From JAFKFH01 sp017307375 (GTDB taxonomy: Bacteria; Pseudomonadota; Alphaproteobacteria; Ferrovibrionales; Ferrovibrionaceae): DNA of 64,000 nucleotides. The stretch lies in the NCBI GenBank assembly GCA_965229335.1, contig OZ245874.1:3844001-3908000 (forward strand), in the 5' to 3' direction. Under the pieces are notes generated by a model, which was not told the origin of the DNA, did no database searches, and saw nothing but the letters and a program-made list of their open reading frames with translations. A program made the translations under genes and the position numbers. Position 1 is the first letter of the stretch; every line of letters begins with the position of its first letter. Positions 1 through 9,728 of this stretch are shown piece after piece.

Positions 1-29
1 CGCGTCGCGCGGGCGGCTAGGGTCCAGCC

Positions 30-842
30 ATGCTGCTCGGCGCGATCAAGACCCTCATCCAAAATCATCTTCCCTGGCTGTTCGTGCCGCTGGCCGATCT
101 GCGCGACCGCGTCGCCCCGCGCTATGGCGAGGCCGAACTGTCGCTGGTGCCGAGACTGGTCCCGGCCGGCGAGGCCGCGTTCGATGTCGGCGCGAACACC
201 GGCATGTACTCCTTCTGGCTGCTGCGCAGTGCGGCGCACCTGACCTCGTTCGAGCCGAATGCCCGGCTCTGCGCGATCCTGCGTCAGCGTTTTGCCCGCG
301 CCATCGCGAGCGGCAGGATGCAGGTCGAGGCGGTCGCCGTCTCGAACCGGCGCGGCCAGGCCGAGCTGTTCGTCGAACCGGGTTTCGAAGCGCTGGCCTC
401 GGTCGAGGCCAATCATCGGCCGCCGGCGGCGGTGCATGGCGGCGAGGTGCTGCGGGTGCCGACGGTGCGACTCGATGACTACGACAAGCGTCGGGTCGGC
501 TTCATCAAGATCGACGTCGAGGGCCACGAGGTGGCGGCGGTCGAAGGCGGGCTGACCCTCATCGCCCGCGACCGGCCGACCATCCTGGTCGAGGCGGAGG
601 AACGCCACCACGCCGGGGCGGTGCCGCAGCTTCGCGCGCTGCTCGAGCCGTTGGGCTACCAGGGCTTCTATCTGCATCAGGGGCGGTTGAACCCGGTCGC
701 CGGCTTCGATCCGGCGGTTCTGCAGGACCGTGCTGCCCTGAACGAGGCCGGCACGCATCGCGTGCCGGGCAAGGTCTACGTCAACAATTTCATCTTCGCC
801 GCCAGGCCCGAGGCGCTGGCCGATCTCGCCCGCGGCGTCTGA
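30..842 (+). CDS. FkbM family SAM-dependent methyltransferase
   Basis: A 270-residue protein of the FkbM family, which usually O-methylates sugars or polyketide-like acceptors in the cytoplasm. The SAM-binding motif FDVGANTGMY is at residues 51-60. The second strand ends in FEPN, and the conserved IKIDVEGHE block lies near the middle, which is the usual FkbM signature. An in-frame TAG sits 12 bp upstream of the ATG, so the gene is complete despite its position at the window edge. Its substrate cannot be told from the sequence. A second, unrelated methyltransferase faces it from the other strand, so both may belong to a glycan or surface-polymer decoration locus extending left of the window (inference). 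Confidence 0.85.
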   Translation: MLLGAIKTLIQNHLPWLFVPLADLRDRVAPRYGEAELSLVPRLVPAGEAAFDVGANTGMYSFWLLRSAAHLTSFEPNARLCAILRQRFARAIASGRMQVEAVAVSNRRGQAELFVEPGFEALASVEANHRPPAAVHGGEVLRVPTVRLDDYDKRRVGFIKIDVEGHEVAAVEGGLTLIARDRPTILVEAEERHHAGAVPQLRALLEPLGYQGFYLHQGRLNPVAGFDPAVLQDRAALNEAGTHRVPGKVYVNNFIFAARPEALADLARGV

Positions 843-860
843 GGGCGCACGCGCAGCCGA

Positions 861-1688
861 CTATCCGAAGATCCGGCGCACGATCGGCTTCAGCTTGCGG
901 CCGAGCGGATGGTCGCGCAGCTGGTCGGCCAGGTCCGACTGGCGGATCCGGTCGAGCATCGAATGCGGGGTGCGATAGACCTCGACCTCGCTGCCGAACA
1001 TCAGCGTCGTGCGCATGTGCAGCCGTTCCGGCAGGCCGCGCCGGAGCGCGGCGCGATAGCCATCGGCCTGTCCGGGCCGGCAGAACAGCACCTTGTTGTC
1101 GCCGATGGCAAAGGGCACCAGCCGCCCGGGATGGGCGATCAGATGGCGGCAGGCGCCTTCCGATACCGCCGGAAATTCCGGGTTGAACCAGTCGTCGAGG
1201 ATGACGACGCCGCGATCGTCGAGGCCTTCGTCGGCAATCGCCATGTCGTTGGCGGTCACTTCGGACGTGTGACCGCCATCGATCGAGAAGAAGCGGGCAG
1301 GGGCCTTTACCCGGGCGGCGATGTCGGGCCAGCCGATCGCGGTCGAGGACGAGCGGATGACGGCCACCTGGCCGTCCGCCACGCCGAAACGCTTCATGTT
1401 CTGGCGAAAGACTGCCTCGTCACCATAGCCCGAGCCGTCGAGGTTGGCTTCCTGGTCGCCGAAGATGTCGACCGCGAACGCGGTCTCGCCGGCCTGCAGC
1501 GTCAGCGCCAGCAGGATGAACAGGCGGCCGTGATGGATGCCGATCTCGCCGACCGACCCGGTGAGCCCCAGCCGCTGCTGTTCCTGCGCCACCTGCACCG
1601 CGATGTCGGCGTCGAGCTGGGACAGCCAGCCATCGACCTGGACATGGGCGCCACCGGCATAACGCTGCAGGGCTGGGGAGATGGTCAT
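861..1688 (-). CDS. Class I SAM-dependent methyltransferase (Methyltransf_24-like)
   Basis: A 275-residue protein when read from the ATG preceded by GAGGATCGATC, a reasonable ribosome site. The same frame stays open upstream to about 2039, but that extension is arginine-rich and unconvincing. The SAM-binding region is GEIGIHHGRLFI. Later, FSIDGGHTSE and GVVILDDWF match the acidic loop and the post-motif of Methyltransf_24 proteins, which often sit in glycan or rhamnosyl-related clusters. It is convergent with the FkbM gene, with only 18 bp between the stops. The substrate is unknown. Confidence 0.75.
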   Translation of the reverse strand: MTISPALQRYAGGAHVQVDGWLSQLDADIAVQVAQEQQRLGLTGSVGEIGIHHGRLFILLALTLQAGETAFAVDIFGDQEANLDGSGYGDEAVFRQNMKRFGVADGQVAVIRSSSTAIGWPDIAARVKAPARFFSIDGGHTSEVTANDMAIADEGLDDRGVVILDDWFNPEFPAVSEGACRHLIAHPGRLVPFAIGDNKVLFCRPGQADGYRAALRRGLPERLHMRTTLMFGSEVEVYRTPHSMLDRIRQSDLADQLRDHPLGRKLKPIVRRIFG

Positions 1689-2134
1689 GATCGATCCTCG
1701 GACGGAACCGGCCGCCGGACGGTGCCACGGCGACCCAGACTGACGACCTGCCCGCGGCGGGCGATGGACAATACGGTACCCACTGAACCCCACATCACAC
1801 GTACTCGGCCTTCCAGGCATCATTGGCGATGCCCGGACCTTAACGTCCGGCCGCCCGCCAGCCTGTGACGCGGGACACGTACTGCCGCTGAATATCCCAA
1901 GGCAGCCGCCGGATACATCGCAAAAGACTGTCGTCGACCGTAAGGTCGCACTACTGGGGATTGTTGCAACGCCTGTGGCAGATCGCCGGTTATGATACAC
2001 AGCGTAACCAATTTCGTCCGCCCGCTTACACTTCGTCACCCACAGCGCCGACCGGCAAATTTATAGTCGGTTCCATGACATGGCCGACGGCCGGTCGCAT
2101 CGTGTGCCAGTATCAACGAGCGAGATTGCCCGAC
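1689..2134. promoter_or_regulatory. Divergent intergenic region upstream of the efflux operon
   Basis: This 446-bp gap separates the leftward methyltransferase from the rightward efflux operon and has no convincing gene. It holds an 18-bp palindrome, CCGGAC-N6-GTCCGG, at 1833-1850 that could be an operator. A TATGAT box at 1991-1996 resembles a -10 element, but I could not find a well-spaced -35. No regulator gene is adjacent, so control of the pump cannot be assigned. Confidence 0.3.
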
Positions 2135-3535
2135 ATGGCCGGTCTGTCCGATCCCGATCTGAAGTCCGGCCCGAGTCCGGTCCGCCGCAGGCGGCGGCCA
2201 TGGGCGATCCTGCTGTGGATCATCTGCCTCGCCGGAATCGCGGCCGGCGGCTACTACTACTATCGCATGCGAACCGACGCGGTGCCGCCGGCGGCGGGTG
2301 CAGCGGCGCCGCCGACCGGGGGGCCGCCGCGTGCCGGCGGCCCGGGAGGACCGGGCGCCGCCGGCCCGGCCCGGCCGACCCCCGTGGTCGCGACAAGGGC
2401 GCAGACCGCCGATATGCAGATCTGGCTGAAGGCGATCGGCTCGGTCGCAGCGGCAAACACCGTGACGGTGCGCTCGCGCGTCGACGGGCAGTTGATGCGT
2501 GTCCTGTTCTCGGAAGGCCAGGTGGTCAAGGCCGGCGACCTGCTGGCCGAGATCGACCCCCGACCCTATCAGGCCCAGCTGGAACAGGCCGAAGGGCAAC
2601 TGGCCCGGGATTCGGCCCTGCTCGACAATGCCCGGATCGACCTGCAGCGTTACCGCACGCTGTTCAAGCAGGATTCGATCGCCAAGCAGCAGGTCGACAC
2701 CCAGGAGGCGCTGGTCCGCCAGTACGAGGGCACGGTCAAGGTCGACAAGGGCCAGGTCGACAATGCGAAGCTGCAGCTGAGCTATGCCCGGATCACCGCG
2801 CCGATCACCGGCCGCATCGGCCTGCGCGCGGTCGACGCCGGCAACATCGTCAAGGCCGGCGATACCAACGGTCTGGCGACGATCACCCAGGTGACCCCGA
2901 TCAGCGTCATCTTCACCATCCCGGAAGACAGCCTGCCGGCCGTCACCCGGCGCATGCGCGAGGGGACCGAGGTGCCGGTCCAGGCATTCGACCGGTCGCA
3001 GGCCAACAAGCTCGCCTCGGGCAGGCTCGTGACCATCGACAACCAGATCGATGCCACCACCGGCACGGTCAAGCTGAAGGCCGAGTTTCCCAATGACGAC
3101 GGGGCGCTTTTCCCCAACCAGTTCGTCAACATTCGCCTGTTGCTCGACGTCCGCCGGGGCGCCACGGTCATCCCGACGGCGGCAATCCAGCGCGCGGGGC
3201 AGAACGCCTTCGTCTATGCGATCACGCCGGAGAGCCGCATCGCGGTCCGCCAGGTGACGCTCGGTCCGCTCGAGGGCAACCGCACGATCATCGAGACCGG
3301 TTTGCAGCCGGGCGACCAGGTCGTCACCGATGGCGGCGACCGGTTGCGCGAAGGCACGCCGGTGACGGTTGCCGCACCGCCGGGCGAGGCACCCGCCGCC
3401 GCAGCCGGTGAACAGTTGGCCAACCCGCAGCGCCCGCGCCGCGCCCCTGACGGGCAGGGACCACCGCCCGGCAACCAGCAACAGCCGCAGCGCCCGCGCC
3501 AGAACCAGGCCGGCAGCGGGAACAGCGGCGGATGA
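2135..3535 (+). CDS. mdtA: RND efflux periplasmic adaptor subunit (MdtA-like)
   Basis: The membrane-fusion subunit of a tripartite drug pump (466 residues). It has a basic N-terminus (VRRRRRPW) and one transmembrane anchor around residues 25-45, then a Pro/Gly/Ala-rich linker. The barrel-sandwich motif VDGQLMRVLFSEGQVVKAGDLLAEID is followed by an alpha-helical hairpin (QLEQAEGQLARDSALL to about LSYARI) and the second lipoyl half ITAPITGRIGLRAVDAGN. The C-terminal tail is unusually rich in Pro, Gln, Arg and Gly. The start chosen is the ATG just before the MAGLSDPDLKSG segment; the frame is open further upstream but without membrane-fusion-like sequence. Its stop overlaps the next start by ATGA, so it is translationally coupled to the pump genes. 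Confidence 0.9.
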   Translation: MAGLSDPDLKSGPSPVRRRRRPWAILLWIICLAGIAAGGYYYYRMRTDAVPPAAGAAAPPTGGPPRAGGPGGPGAAGPARPTPVVATRAQTADMQIWLKAIGSVAAANTVTVRSRVDGQLMRVLFSEGQVVKAGDLLAEIDPRPYQAQLEQAEGQLARDSALLDNARIDLQRYRTLFKQDSIAKQQVDTQEALVRQYEGTVKVDKGQVDNAKLQLSYARITAPITGRIGLRAVDAGNIVKAGDTNGLATITQVTPISVIFTIPEDSLPAVTRRMREGTEVPVQAFDRSQANKLASGRLVTIDNQIDATTGTVKLKAEFPNDDGALFPNQFVNIRLLLDVRRGATVIPTAAIQRAGQNAFVYAITPESRIAVRQVTLGPLEGNRTIIETGLQPGDQVVTDGGDRLREGTPVTVAAPPGEAPAAAAGEQLANPQRPRRAPDGQGPPPGNQQQPQRPRQNQAGSGNSGG

Positions 3536-6500
3536 ACCCGTCGCGCCTGTTCATCCTGCGGCCGGTCGCGACGACGCTGATGATGCTCGCGATCCTGCTG
3601 ACCGGCGGTATCGCCTATCGCATGCTGCCGCTGTCGGCGCTGCCGGAGGTGGATTACCCGACGATCCAGATCGTCACGCTCTATCCGGGGGCCAGCCCCG
3701 ACGTGATGGCGACGACGGTGACCGCGCCGCTCGAACGCCAGCTCGGCCAGATGCCCGGATTGAACCAGATGACGTCGACGTCCTCGGGCGGCGCATCGGT
3801 TGTGACGCTGCAGTTCAATCTCGACCTCGCCATCGACATTGCCGAGCAGCAGGTCCAGGCCGCGATCAATGCCGCGGGCACCTTCCTGCCGTCCGATCTG
3901 CCGTCGCCGCCGATCTACAACAAGGTCAACCCGGCCGATGCGCCGATCCTGACCCTGGCGCTGACCTCGCGCAGCCTGACGCTGCCCCAGATCCAGGACC
4001 TCGCCGACACCCGCGTCGCCCAGAAGATCGCCCAGGTGACCGGCGTCGGGCTGGTATCGATCAGCGGCGGCCAGCGACCTGCCGTCAGGATCCAGGCCAA
4101 CATGACCGCGCTGGCCTCCTATGGCCTCAGCCTCGAAGACCTGCGTACGGCGATCACCAACAACAACGTCAACCAGGCCAAGGGCGGTTTCGACGGGCCG
4201 AACCGGGCCTTCACCATCGACGCCAACGACCAGTTGCGCTCGGCCGCCGACTACGCGGCGATGATCGTCGCCTATCGCAACGGCGCCCCGATCGTGCTGA
4301 GCGACGTGGCCCAGGTGATCGAGGGCGGGGAGAACAATCGGCTGGCCGCCTGGGCCAACCGCGAGCCGGCCGTCATCCTCAACGTCCAGCGCCAGCCGCG
4401 CGCCAATGTGATCGAGGTGGTCGACCGGATCCAGCAACTGCTGCCGCAGCTGCGGCAATCGCTGCCGGCCTCGGTCGAGATCAAGGTGCTGACCGACCGT
4501 ACCACCACCATCCGGGCCGCGATCAAGGATACGCAGTTCGAACTGGTGCTGGCCGTCGGCCTGGTGGTGCTGGTGATGTTCATCTTCCTGCGCAACCTGA
4601 CGGCGACGATCATCCCGTCGGTCGCGGTGCCGCTGTCGCTGGTCGGCACCTTCGGCATCATGTATCTCGCGGGTTTCAGCCTGAACAACCTTAGCCTGAT
4701 GGCCCTGACCATCGCGACCGGCTTCGTCGTCGACGACGCGATCGTGATGATCGAGAACATCGCCCGCTATATCGAGGAGGGCGAGAAGCCGCTCGATGCG
4801 GCGCTCAAGGGCGCGGGGCAGATCGGCTTCACCATCATCTCGCTGACGGTGTCGCTGATCGCGGTACTGATCCCGCTGTTGTTCATGGCCGACGTGGTCG
4901 GCCGGCTGTTCCGCGAGTTCGCCATCACGCTGGCGGTGACGATCCTGGTGTCAGCGGTCGTCTCGCTGACGCTGACGCCGATGATGTGCGCCAAGCTGCT
5001 GAAGAACGACAGCCATCGCCGGATGGGCGCGATCGGCCGCGCCACCGAGCGCGGCTGGGATGCGGTGATCCGGGGCTACGACCGCTCGCTGGTCTGGGTG
5101 CTCGACCGCCAGCCGCTGATGCTGGTCATCGCGGTGGCGACGCTGGCGCTGTCGGTGTTCCTCTACATCCTCGTGCCGAAGGGCTTCTTTCCCCAACAGG
5201 ACACCGGCCTGATCCAGGGGCTATCGGATGCGCGACAGTCGATCTCGTTCACGGCGATGGCCGAACGCCAGCAGGCGCTGGCCGACGTGGTGCTGCAGGA
5301 TCCGGCGGTCGACAGCCTGACCTCGTTCATCGGCGTCGACGGCACCAACCCGACCCTCAATTCCGGCCGCATGCTGATCAACCTGAAGCCGTTCGGCCAG
5401 CGCGACGGCGCCGAGGCCGTCATCGCACGGCTGCAGCGCAGCACGGCGCAGGTCGAGGGGATCGGCCTGGCCTTGCAGCCGGTCCAGGACCTGACGATCG
5501 ACGACCATATCGGGCGCGCCGCCTATCAGTTCATCGTCGTCGACGGCGACCCCGTCAGGTTGAACGACTGGGTGCCGCGACTGGTCGAACGGCTGTCGCA
5601 TCGGCATGAGCTGGCGCATGTCTCGAGCGAACTGCGCCCCAACGGCCTCGCCGCCTATGTCGAGGTCGACCGGACCACGGCGGCGCGGCTCGGCGTCACC
5701 CCGGCGGCGGTCAACAATGCGCTCTACAACGCCTTCGGCCAGCGCATCGTCTCGACGATCTTCACCCAGGCCAGCCAGTATCGCGTGATCCTCGAGGCCG
5801 ATCCCGGCCAGCAGCTGGGCCTCGACTCGTTCCAACAGATCTATGTACCCGGCACCGGGGGGGCGCAGGTCAAGCTGTCGACCATCGCGACGATTTCCGA
5901 GCGGGCGGCGCCGCTGACCATCGACCATTTCAGCCAGCTGACGGCGACGACGGTCTCGTTCGACGTCGCCGCGCATTCGTCGCTTGGCGCCGCGGTGAAG
6001 GCGATCCGCGAGACGGCGGCCGAACTCAACATGCCGATCACCACCCAGATCCGCATGCAGGGTACCGCCGCCGCGTTCGAGACCTCGCTGTCGAACGAGG
6101 TCTGGCTGATCGTCGCCGCGATCGTCACCATGTACATCGTGCTGGGCGTGCTCTACGAAAGCTTCATTCATCCGGTGACCATCCTGTCGACCCTGCCTTC
6201 GGCAGGCGTCGGCGCGCTGCTCGCGCTCGAGATCGTCGGCATGGATCTCGACGTGATCGGCCTGATCGGCATCGTGCTGCTGATCGGCATCGTCAAGAAG
6301 AACGCGATCATGATGATCGACTTCGCGCTGGATGCCGAACGCAACGAAGGCAGAAGCCCGCGCGAGGCGATCCACCAGGCCTGCCTGCTGCGCCTGCGGC
6401 CGATCCTGATGACGACCTTCGCCGCGATGTTCGGCGCGCTGCCGCTGGTCATGTCCGGCGGGGTCGGTGCGGAACTGCGCCAGCCGCTCGGGGTGACGAT

Positions 6501-6636
6501 CATCGGCGGCCTGATCGTCAGCCAGCTGCTGACGCTGTTCACGACGCCGGTGATCTATCTCGGCTTCGACCGCCTGGCTGCGCGGTTCCGGCGGCCGGAC
6601 GAGGACGACCCGGACGAGGCGGAGGCGATGCCGTGA
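3532..6636 (+). CDS. mdtB: RND multidrug efflux permease (MdtB-like)
   Basis: A 1034-residue inner-membrane proton/drug antiporter of the HAE1 RND family. The N-terminus (LFILRPVATTLMMLAILL) is TM1. The periplasmic porter domain fills residues about 40-330 and 560-870. The TM4 proton relay carries the paired aspartates in GFVVDDAIVMIEN, followed by the conserved REFAITLAV segment of TM6. The C-terminal half repeats the fold, with GIVKKNAIMMIDFAL near TM10. Length and motifs match E. coli MdtB. It overlaps the adaptor and the next pump gene by 4 bp each. As in MdtBC systems, the two different RND subunits probably assemble as a heterotrimer (known for the family, inferred here). Confidence 0.93.
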   Translation: MNPSRLFILRPVATTLMMLAILLTGGIAYRMLPLSALPEVDYPTIQIVTLYPGASPDVMATTVTAPLERQLGQMPGLNQMTSTSSGGASVVTLQFNLDLAIDIAEQQVQAAINAAGTFLPSDLPSPPIYNKVNPADAPILTLALTSRSLTLPQIQDLADTRVAQKIAQVTGVGLVSISGGQRPAVRIQANMTALASYGLSLEDLRTAITNNNVNQAKGGFDGPNRAFTIDANDQLRSAADYAAMIVAYRNGAPIVLSDVAQVIEGGENNRLAAWANREPAVILNVQRQPRANVIEVVDRIQQLLPQLRQSLPASVEIKVLTDRTTTIRAAIKDTQFELVLAVGLVVLVMFIFLRNLTATIIPSVAVPLSLVGTFGIMYLAGFSLNNLSLMALTIATGFVVDDAIVMIENIARYIEEGEKPLDAALKGAGQIGFTIISLTVSLIAVLIPLLFMADVVGRLFREFAITLAVTILVSAVVSLTLTPMMCAKLLKNDSHRRMGAIGRATERGWDAVIRGYDRSLVWVLDRQPLMLVIAVATLALSVFLYILVPKGFFPQQDTGLIQGLSDARQSISFTAMAERQQALADVVLQDPAVDSLTSFIGVDGTNPTLNSGRMLINLKPFGQRDGAEAVIARLQRSTAQVEGIGLALQPVQDLTIDDHIGRAAYQFIVVDGDPVRLNDWVPRLVERLSHRHELAHVSSELRPNGLAAYVEVDRTTAARLGVTPAAVNNALYNAFGQRIVSTIFTQASQYRVILEADPGQQLGLDSFQQIYVPGTGGAQVKLSTIATISERAAPLTIDHFSQLTATTVSFDVAAHSSLGAAVKAIRETAAELNMPITTQIRMQGTAAAFETSLSNEVWLIVAAIVTMYIVLGVLYESFIHPVTILSTLPSAGVGALLALEIVGMDLDVIGLIGIVLLIGIVKKNAIMMIDFALDAERNEGRSPREAIHQACLLRLRPILMTTFAAMFGALPLVMSGGVGAELRQPLGVTIIGGLIVSQLLTLFTTPVIYLGFDRLAARFRRPDEDDPDEAEAMP

Positions 6637-9600
6637 ACCTTTCCGGTCCCTTCATCCGCCGGCCGGTGGCGACCACCCTGCTGTCGCTCGGGCTGGTGTT
6701 GGCCGGCCTCGCCGCGCTGCGGCTGCTGGCGGTCTCGCCGCTGCCGCAGGTCGATTTCCCGACGATCGTCGTCTCCGCCTCGCTGGCCGGGGCGGCGCCC
6801 GAAACCATGGCGGCGACGGTGGCCACGCCGCTCGAACGCCAGCTCGGCCGCATCGCCGGCGTCAGCGAGATGACCTCATCCTCCTCGCTCGGCTCGACCC
6901 GGATCATCCTGCAGTTCGACCTGTCGCGCGATATCGACGGCGCCGCCCGCGACGTGCAGGCGGCGATCAACGCCGCCCGTGTCGACCTGCCGTCGAACCT
7001 GCCCAACAACCCGAGCTATCGCAAGGTCAACCCGGCCGATGCCCCGGTGCTGATCCTGTCGCTGACCTCGGACATCCTGGACAAGGGCCAGATCTACGAC
7101 GCCGCCTCCAACATCCTGGTGCAGACGCTGTCGCAGATCTCCGGGGTGGGCCAGGTCTCGGTCTCGGGCTCGTCCTCGCCGGCGGTGCGGGTCGAACTGA
7201 ACCCGCGTGCCCTGGCCCAGTACGGCATCGGGCTGGCCGATGTCCGCACGGCGATCACGAATTCGAACTCGAACCGCCCGAAAGGCGTCGTCGAACGCTC
7301 CGACCGCCGCTGGCAGATCTATTCGAACGACCAGATGACGCGGGCCGCGGAATATCGGCCGCTGGTCGTCGCCTATCGCAACGGCGCGCCGGTGCGGCTG
7401 TCCGATGTTGCCGACGTCCAGGATTCGGTTCAGGACCTGCGCAACGCCGGCATGTCGAACGGCAAGCCGTCGGTGCTGGTGCAGATCAACCGTGCCCCCG
7501 GCGCCAACATCATCGAGACGGTCGACCGGGTGCGTGCCCTGCTGCCCGAACTGCAGGCGGCCCTGCCGGCGTCTATCGACGTGCGCGTGCTGATGGACCG
7601 GACGACGACGATCCGGGCCTCGATCACCGATCTCGGCCATACCCTGGCCATCGCCATCGGCCTCGTCATCCTCGTCGTCTTCGCCTTCCTGCGCGAGCCG
7701 CGCGCCGCGCTGATCCCCTCGGTCGCAGTGATGATCTCGCTGATCGGCACGTTCGCGGCGATGTACCTGCTCGGCTACAGCCTGAACAACCTGTCGCTGA
7801 TGGCACTGACGGTCGCCACCGGCTTCGTCGTCGACGACGCGATCGTCGTGCTCGAGAACGTCATCCGCCATGTCGAGAACGGCATGAAGCCCGCCAAGGC
7901 CGCGTTGCTCGGCGCCCGCGAGGTCGGCTTTACCGTGCTGGCGATGAGCCTGTCGCTGATCGCGGTGTTCATCCCGATCCTGCTGATGGGCGGCATCGTC
8001 GGGCGCCTGTTTCGCGAATTCGCCGTGACCCTGTCGGTGGCGATCCTCGTCTCGCTCGTGGTCTCGCTGACCACCACGCCGATGATGTGCGCCAGGCTGC
8101 TGCGCAGGACCGAGCCGCGCAGCCAGGGCCGGCTGGCGCGTTTCGGGGCCTGGATCTTCGAGCGGATGTTGCGTGGCTACGAGATCACCCTGGGCTGGGC
8201 CTTGCGCCATGGCTGGCTGATGCTGGTGATGCTGGTTGCGACCATCGGCCTCAACGTCCATCTCTACACCATCGTCCCGAAATCGCTGGCCCCCCAGCAG
8301 GATACCGGTCGGCTTTCGGGGTTCATCGTCGGTGGCCAGGGCATTTCGTTCCAGGCGATGCAGCAGAAGCTTGCCGTCTATGTCGATATCGTCCGCCGGG
8401 ATCCCGCCGTGGCCGAGGTTTCCGGCTTTACCGGTGGCGGGCAGCGAAACTCCGGTTCGATGTTCATCGATCTCAAGCCGTTGTCCGAGCGCAAGGAAAG
8501 CGCCGACCAGGTGATCGCCCGCCTGCGCCCCAAGCTGCAGGCCGTGCCGGGTGCCTCGGCCTACCTGGTCGCGCAACAGGACCTGCGCATCGGCGGCCGT
8601 CAGGGCAACGCCCAGTACCAGTACACCCTGCTCGGCGACGACCTGAACGAATTGCGGACCTGGGGCCCGCGGGTCGTCGAGGCGCTGGGCACGCTGCCCG
8701 AGATCGCCGACGTGTCGTCTGACCAGCAGGACCGCGGACTCCAGGTGTCGCTCGACATCGACCGGGCGACGGCGGCCCGCCTGGGCGTGACGCCGCGGCT
8801 GCTCGACCAGGCGCTCTACGATGCCTTCGGCCAGCGCCAGGTCTCGACCATCTTCACCCCGATCAACCAGTACCGCGTGGTCATGGAGGTGGCGCCGCAA
8901 TACTGGCAGTCACCCGACGGGCTCAACGACATCCGGGTCAAGACCGCGTCGGGCACGACCGTGCCGCTCGCGGCCTTCACCAGGGTGGTGCAGACCCCGG
9001 CGGCCCTCTCGGTGAACCACCAGTCGCAGTTCGCGGCGACGACCTTCTCGTTCAACCTGGCGCCGGGCTACGTGCTGTCCGACGCGGTGCGGGCGATCGA
9101 CGAGACGATGACGCGCATCGGCGTGCCGGTTTCGATCCATGGCGGCTTCCAGGGCACCGCGCGAACCTATCAGCAGTCGCTGTCCAGCCAGCCATGGCTG
9201 ATCCTGGCCGCCCTGGTCACGATGTATCTGGTGCTGGGCATCCTCTATGAAAGCTACATCCATCCGCTGACCATCCTGTCGACCCTGCCCTCGGCCGGGG
9301 TGGGGGCGATCCTCGGCCTGCTGCTGACCGGCTACGAATTCTCGATCATCGCGCTGATCGGCGTGTTCCTGCTGATCGGCATCGTCAAGAAGAACGCGAT
9401 CATGATGATCGATTTCGCGCTGGTGGCCGAACGCGAACACGGCATGACGCCACGGGATGCGATCACCCAGGCCTGCCTGCTGCGCTTCCGCCCGATCATG
9501 ATGACGACGCTGGCCGCGCTGCTCGGTGCCGTCCCGCTGGCGATCGGGGGCGGCGAGGGGGCCGAACTGCGCCACCCGCTCGGCATCACCATCGTCGGCG

Positions 9601-9728
9601 GCCTGATCGTCAGCCAGATCCTCACCCTCTACACCACGCCGGTGATCTACCTGCAGCTTGAACGTCTGCGCCAGCGCTGGCACGGCCGCAGCCGCCATCA
9701 TCTTGGGAGTGCCGATGCCGCGCGTTGA
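6633..9728 (+). CDS. mdtC: RND multidrug efflux permease (MdtC-like)
   Basis: The second RND pump subunit, 1031 residues, starting with GTG in a GTGA overlap with mdtB. It has the same architecture: TM1 at the N-terminus (FIRRPVATTLLSLG), the TM4 aspartate pair in GFVVDDAIVVLEN, REFAVTLSVAIL, and GIVKKNAIMMIDFAL near the C-terminal TM10. It is clearly paralogous to its neighbour but divergent along its whole length, as expected for an MdtB/MdtC pair rather than a recent duplication. In E. coli MdtBC, MdtC is the subunit thought to carry most drug transport. Substrates here are unknown; bile salts, novobiocin and similar amphiphiles are typical of the family. Confidence 0.92.
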   Translation: MNLSGPFIRRPVATTLLSLGLVLAGLAALRLLAVSPLPQVDFPTIVVSASLAGAAPETMAATVATPLERQLGRIAGVSEMTSSSSLGSTRIILQFDLSRDIDGAARDVQAAINAARVDLPSNLPNNPSYRKVNPADAPVLILSLTSDILDKGQIYDAASNILVQTLSQISGVGQVSVSGSSSPAVRVELNPRALAQYGIGLADVRTAITNSNSNRPKGVVERSDRRWQIYSNDQMTRAAEYRPLVVAYRNGAPVRLSDVADVQDSVQDLRNAGMSNGKPSVLVQINRAPGANIIETVDRVRALLPELQAALPASIDVRVLMDRTTTIRASITDLGHTLAIAIGLVILVVFAFLREPRAALIPSVAVMISLIGTFAAMYLLGYSLNNLSLMALTVATGFVVDDAIVVLENVIRHVENGMKPAKAALLGAREVGFTVLAMSLSLIAVFIPILLMGGIVGRLFREFAVTLSVAILVSLVVSLTTTPMMCARLLRRTEPRSQGRLARFGAWIFERMLRGYEITLGWALRHGWLMLVMLVATIGLNVHLYTIVPKSLAPQQDTGRLSGFIVGGQGISFQAMQQKLAVYVDIVRRDPAVAEVSGFTGGGQRNSGSMFIDLKPLSERKESADQVIARLRPKLQAVPGASAYLVAQQDLRIGGRQGNAQYQYTLLGDDLNELRTWGPRVVEALGTLPEIADVSSDQQDRGLQVSLDIDRATAARLGVTPRLLDQALYDAFGQRQVSTIFTPINQYRVVMEVAPQYWQSPDGLNDIRVKTASGTTVPLAAFTRVVQTPAALSVNHQSQFAATTFSFNLAPGYVLSDAVRAIDETMTRIGVPVSIHGGFQGTARTYQQSLSSQPWLILAALVTMYLVLGILYESYIHPLTILSTLPSAGVGAILGLLLTGYEFSIIALIGVFLLIGIVKKNAIMMIDFALVAEREHGMTPRDAITQACLLRFRPIMMTTLAALLGAVPLAIGGGEGAELRHPLGITIVGGLIVSQILTLYTTPVIYLQLERLRQRWHGRSRHHLGSADAAR

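Noticed and set aside
1689..2039. N-terminal extension of the minus-strand methyltransferase
   Set aside because: The extension has no family similarity and the ATG at 1688 has a GAGG ribosome site.
6876..8900. Long minus-strand open frame inside mdtC, and similar ones at 2036-3481, 20357-22741, 33578-35452 and 38960-40663
   Set aside because: All lie antisense to genes with strong family motifs, have Arg/Asp/His-biased composition and no recognisable motif; they are GC-driven artefacts.
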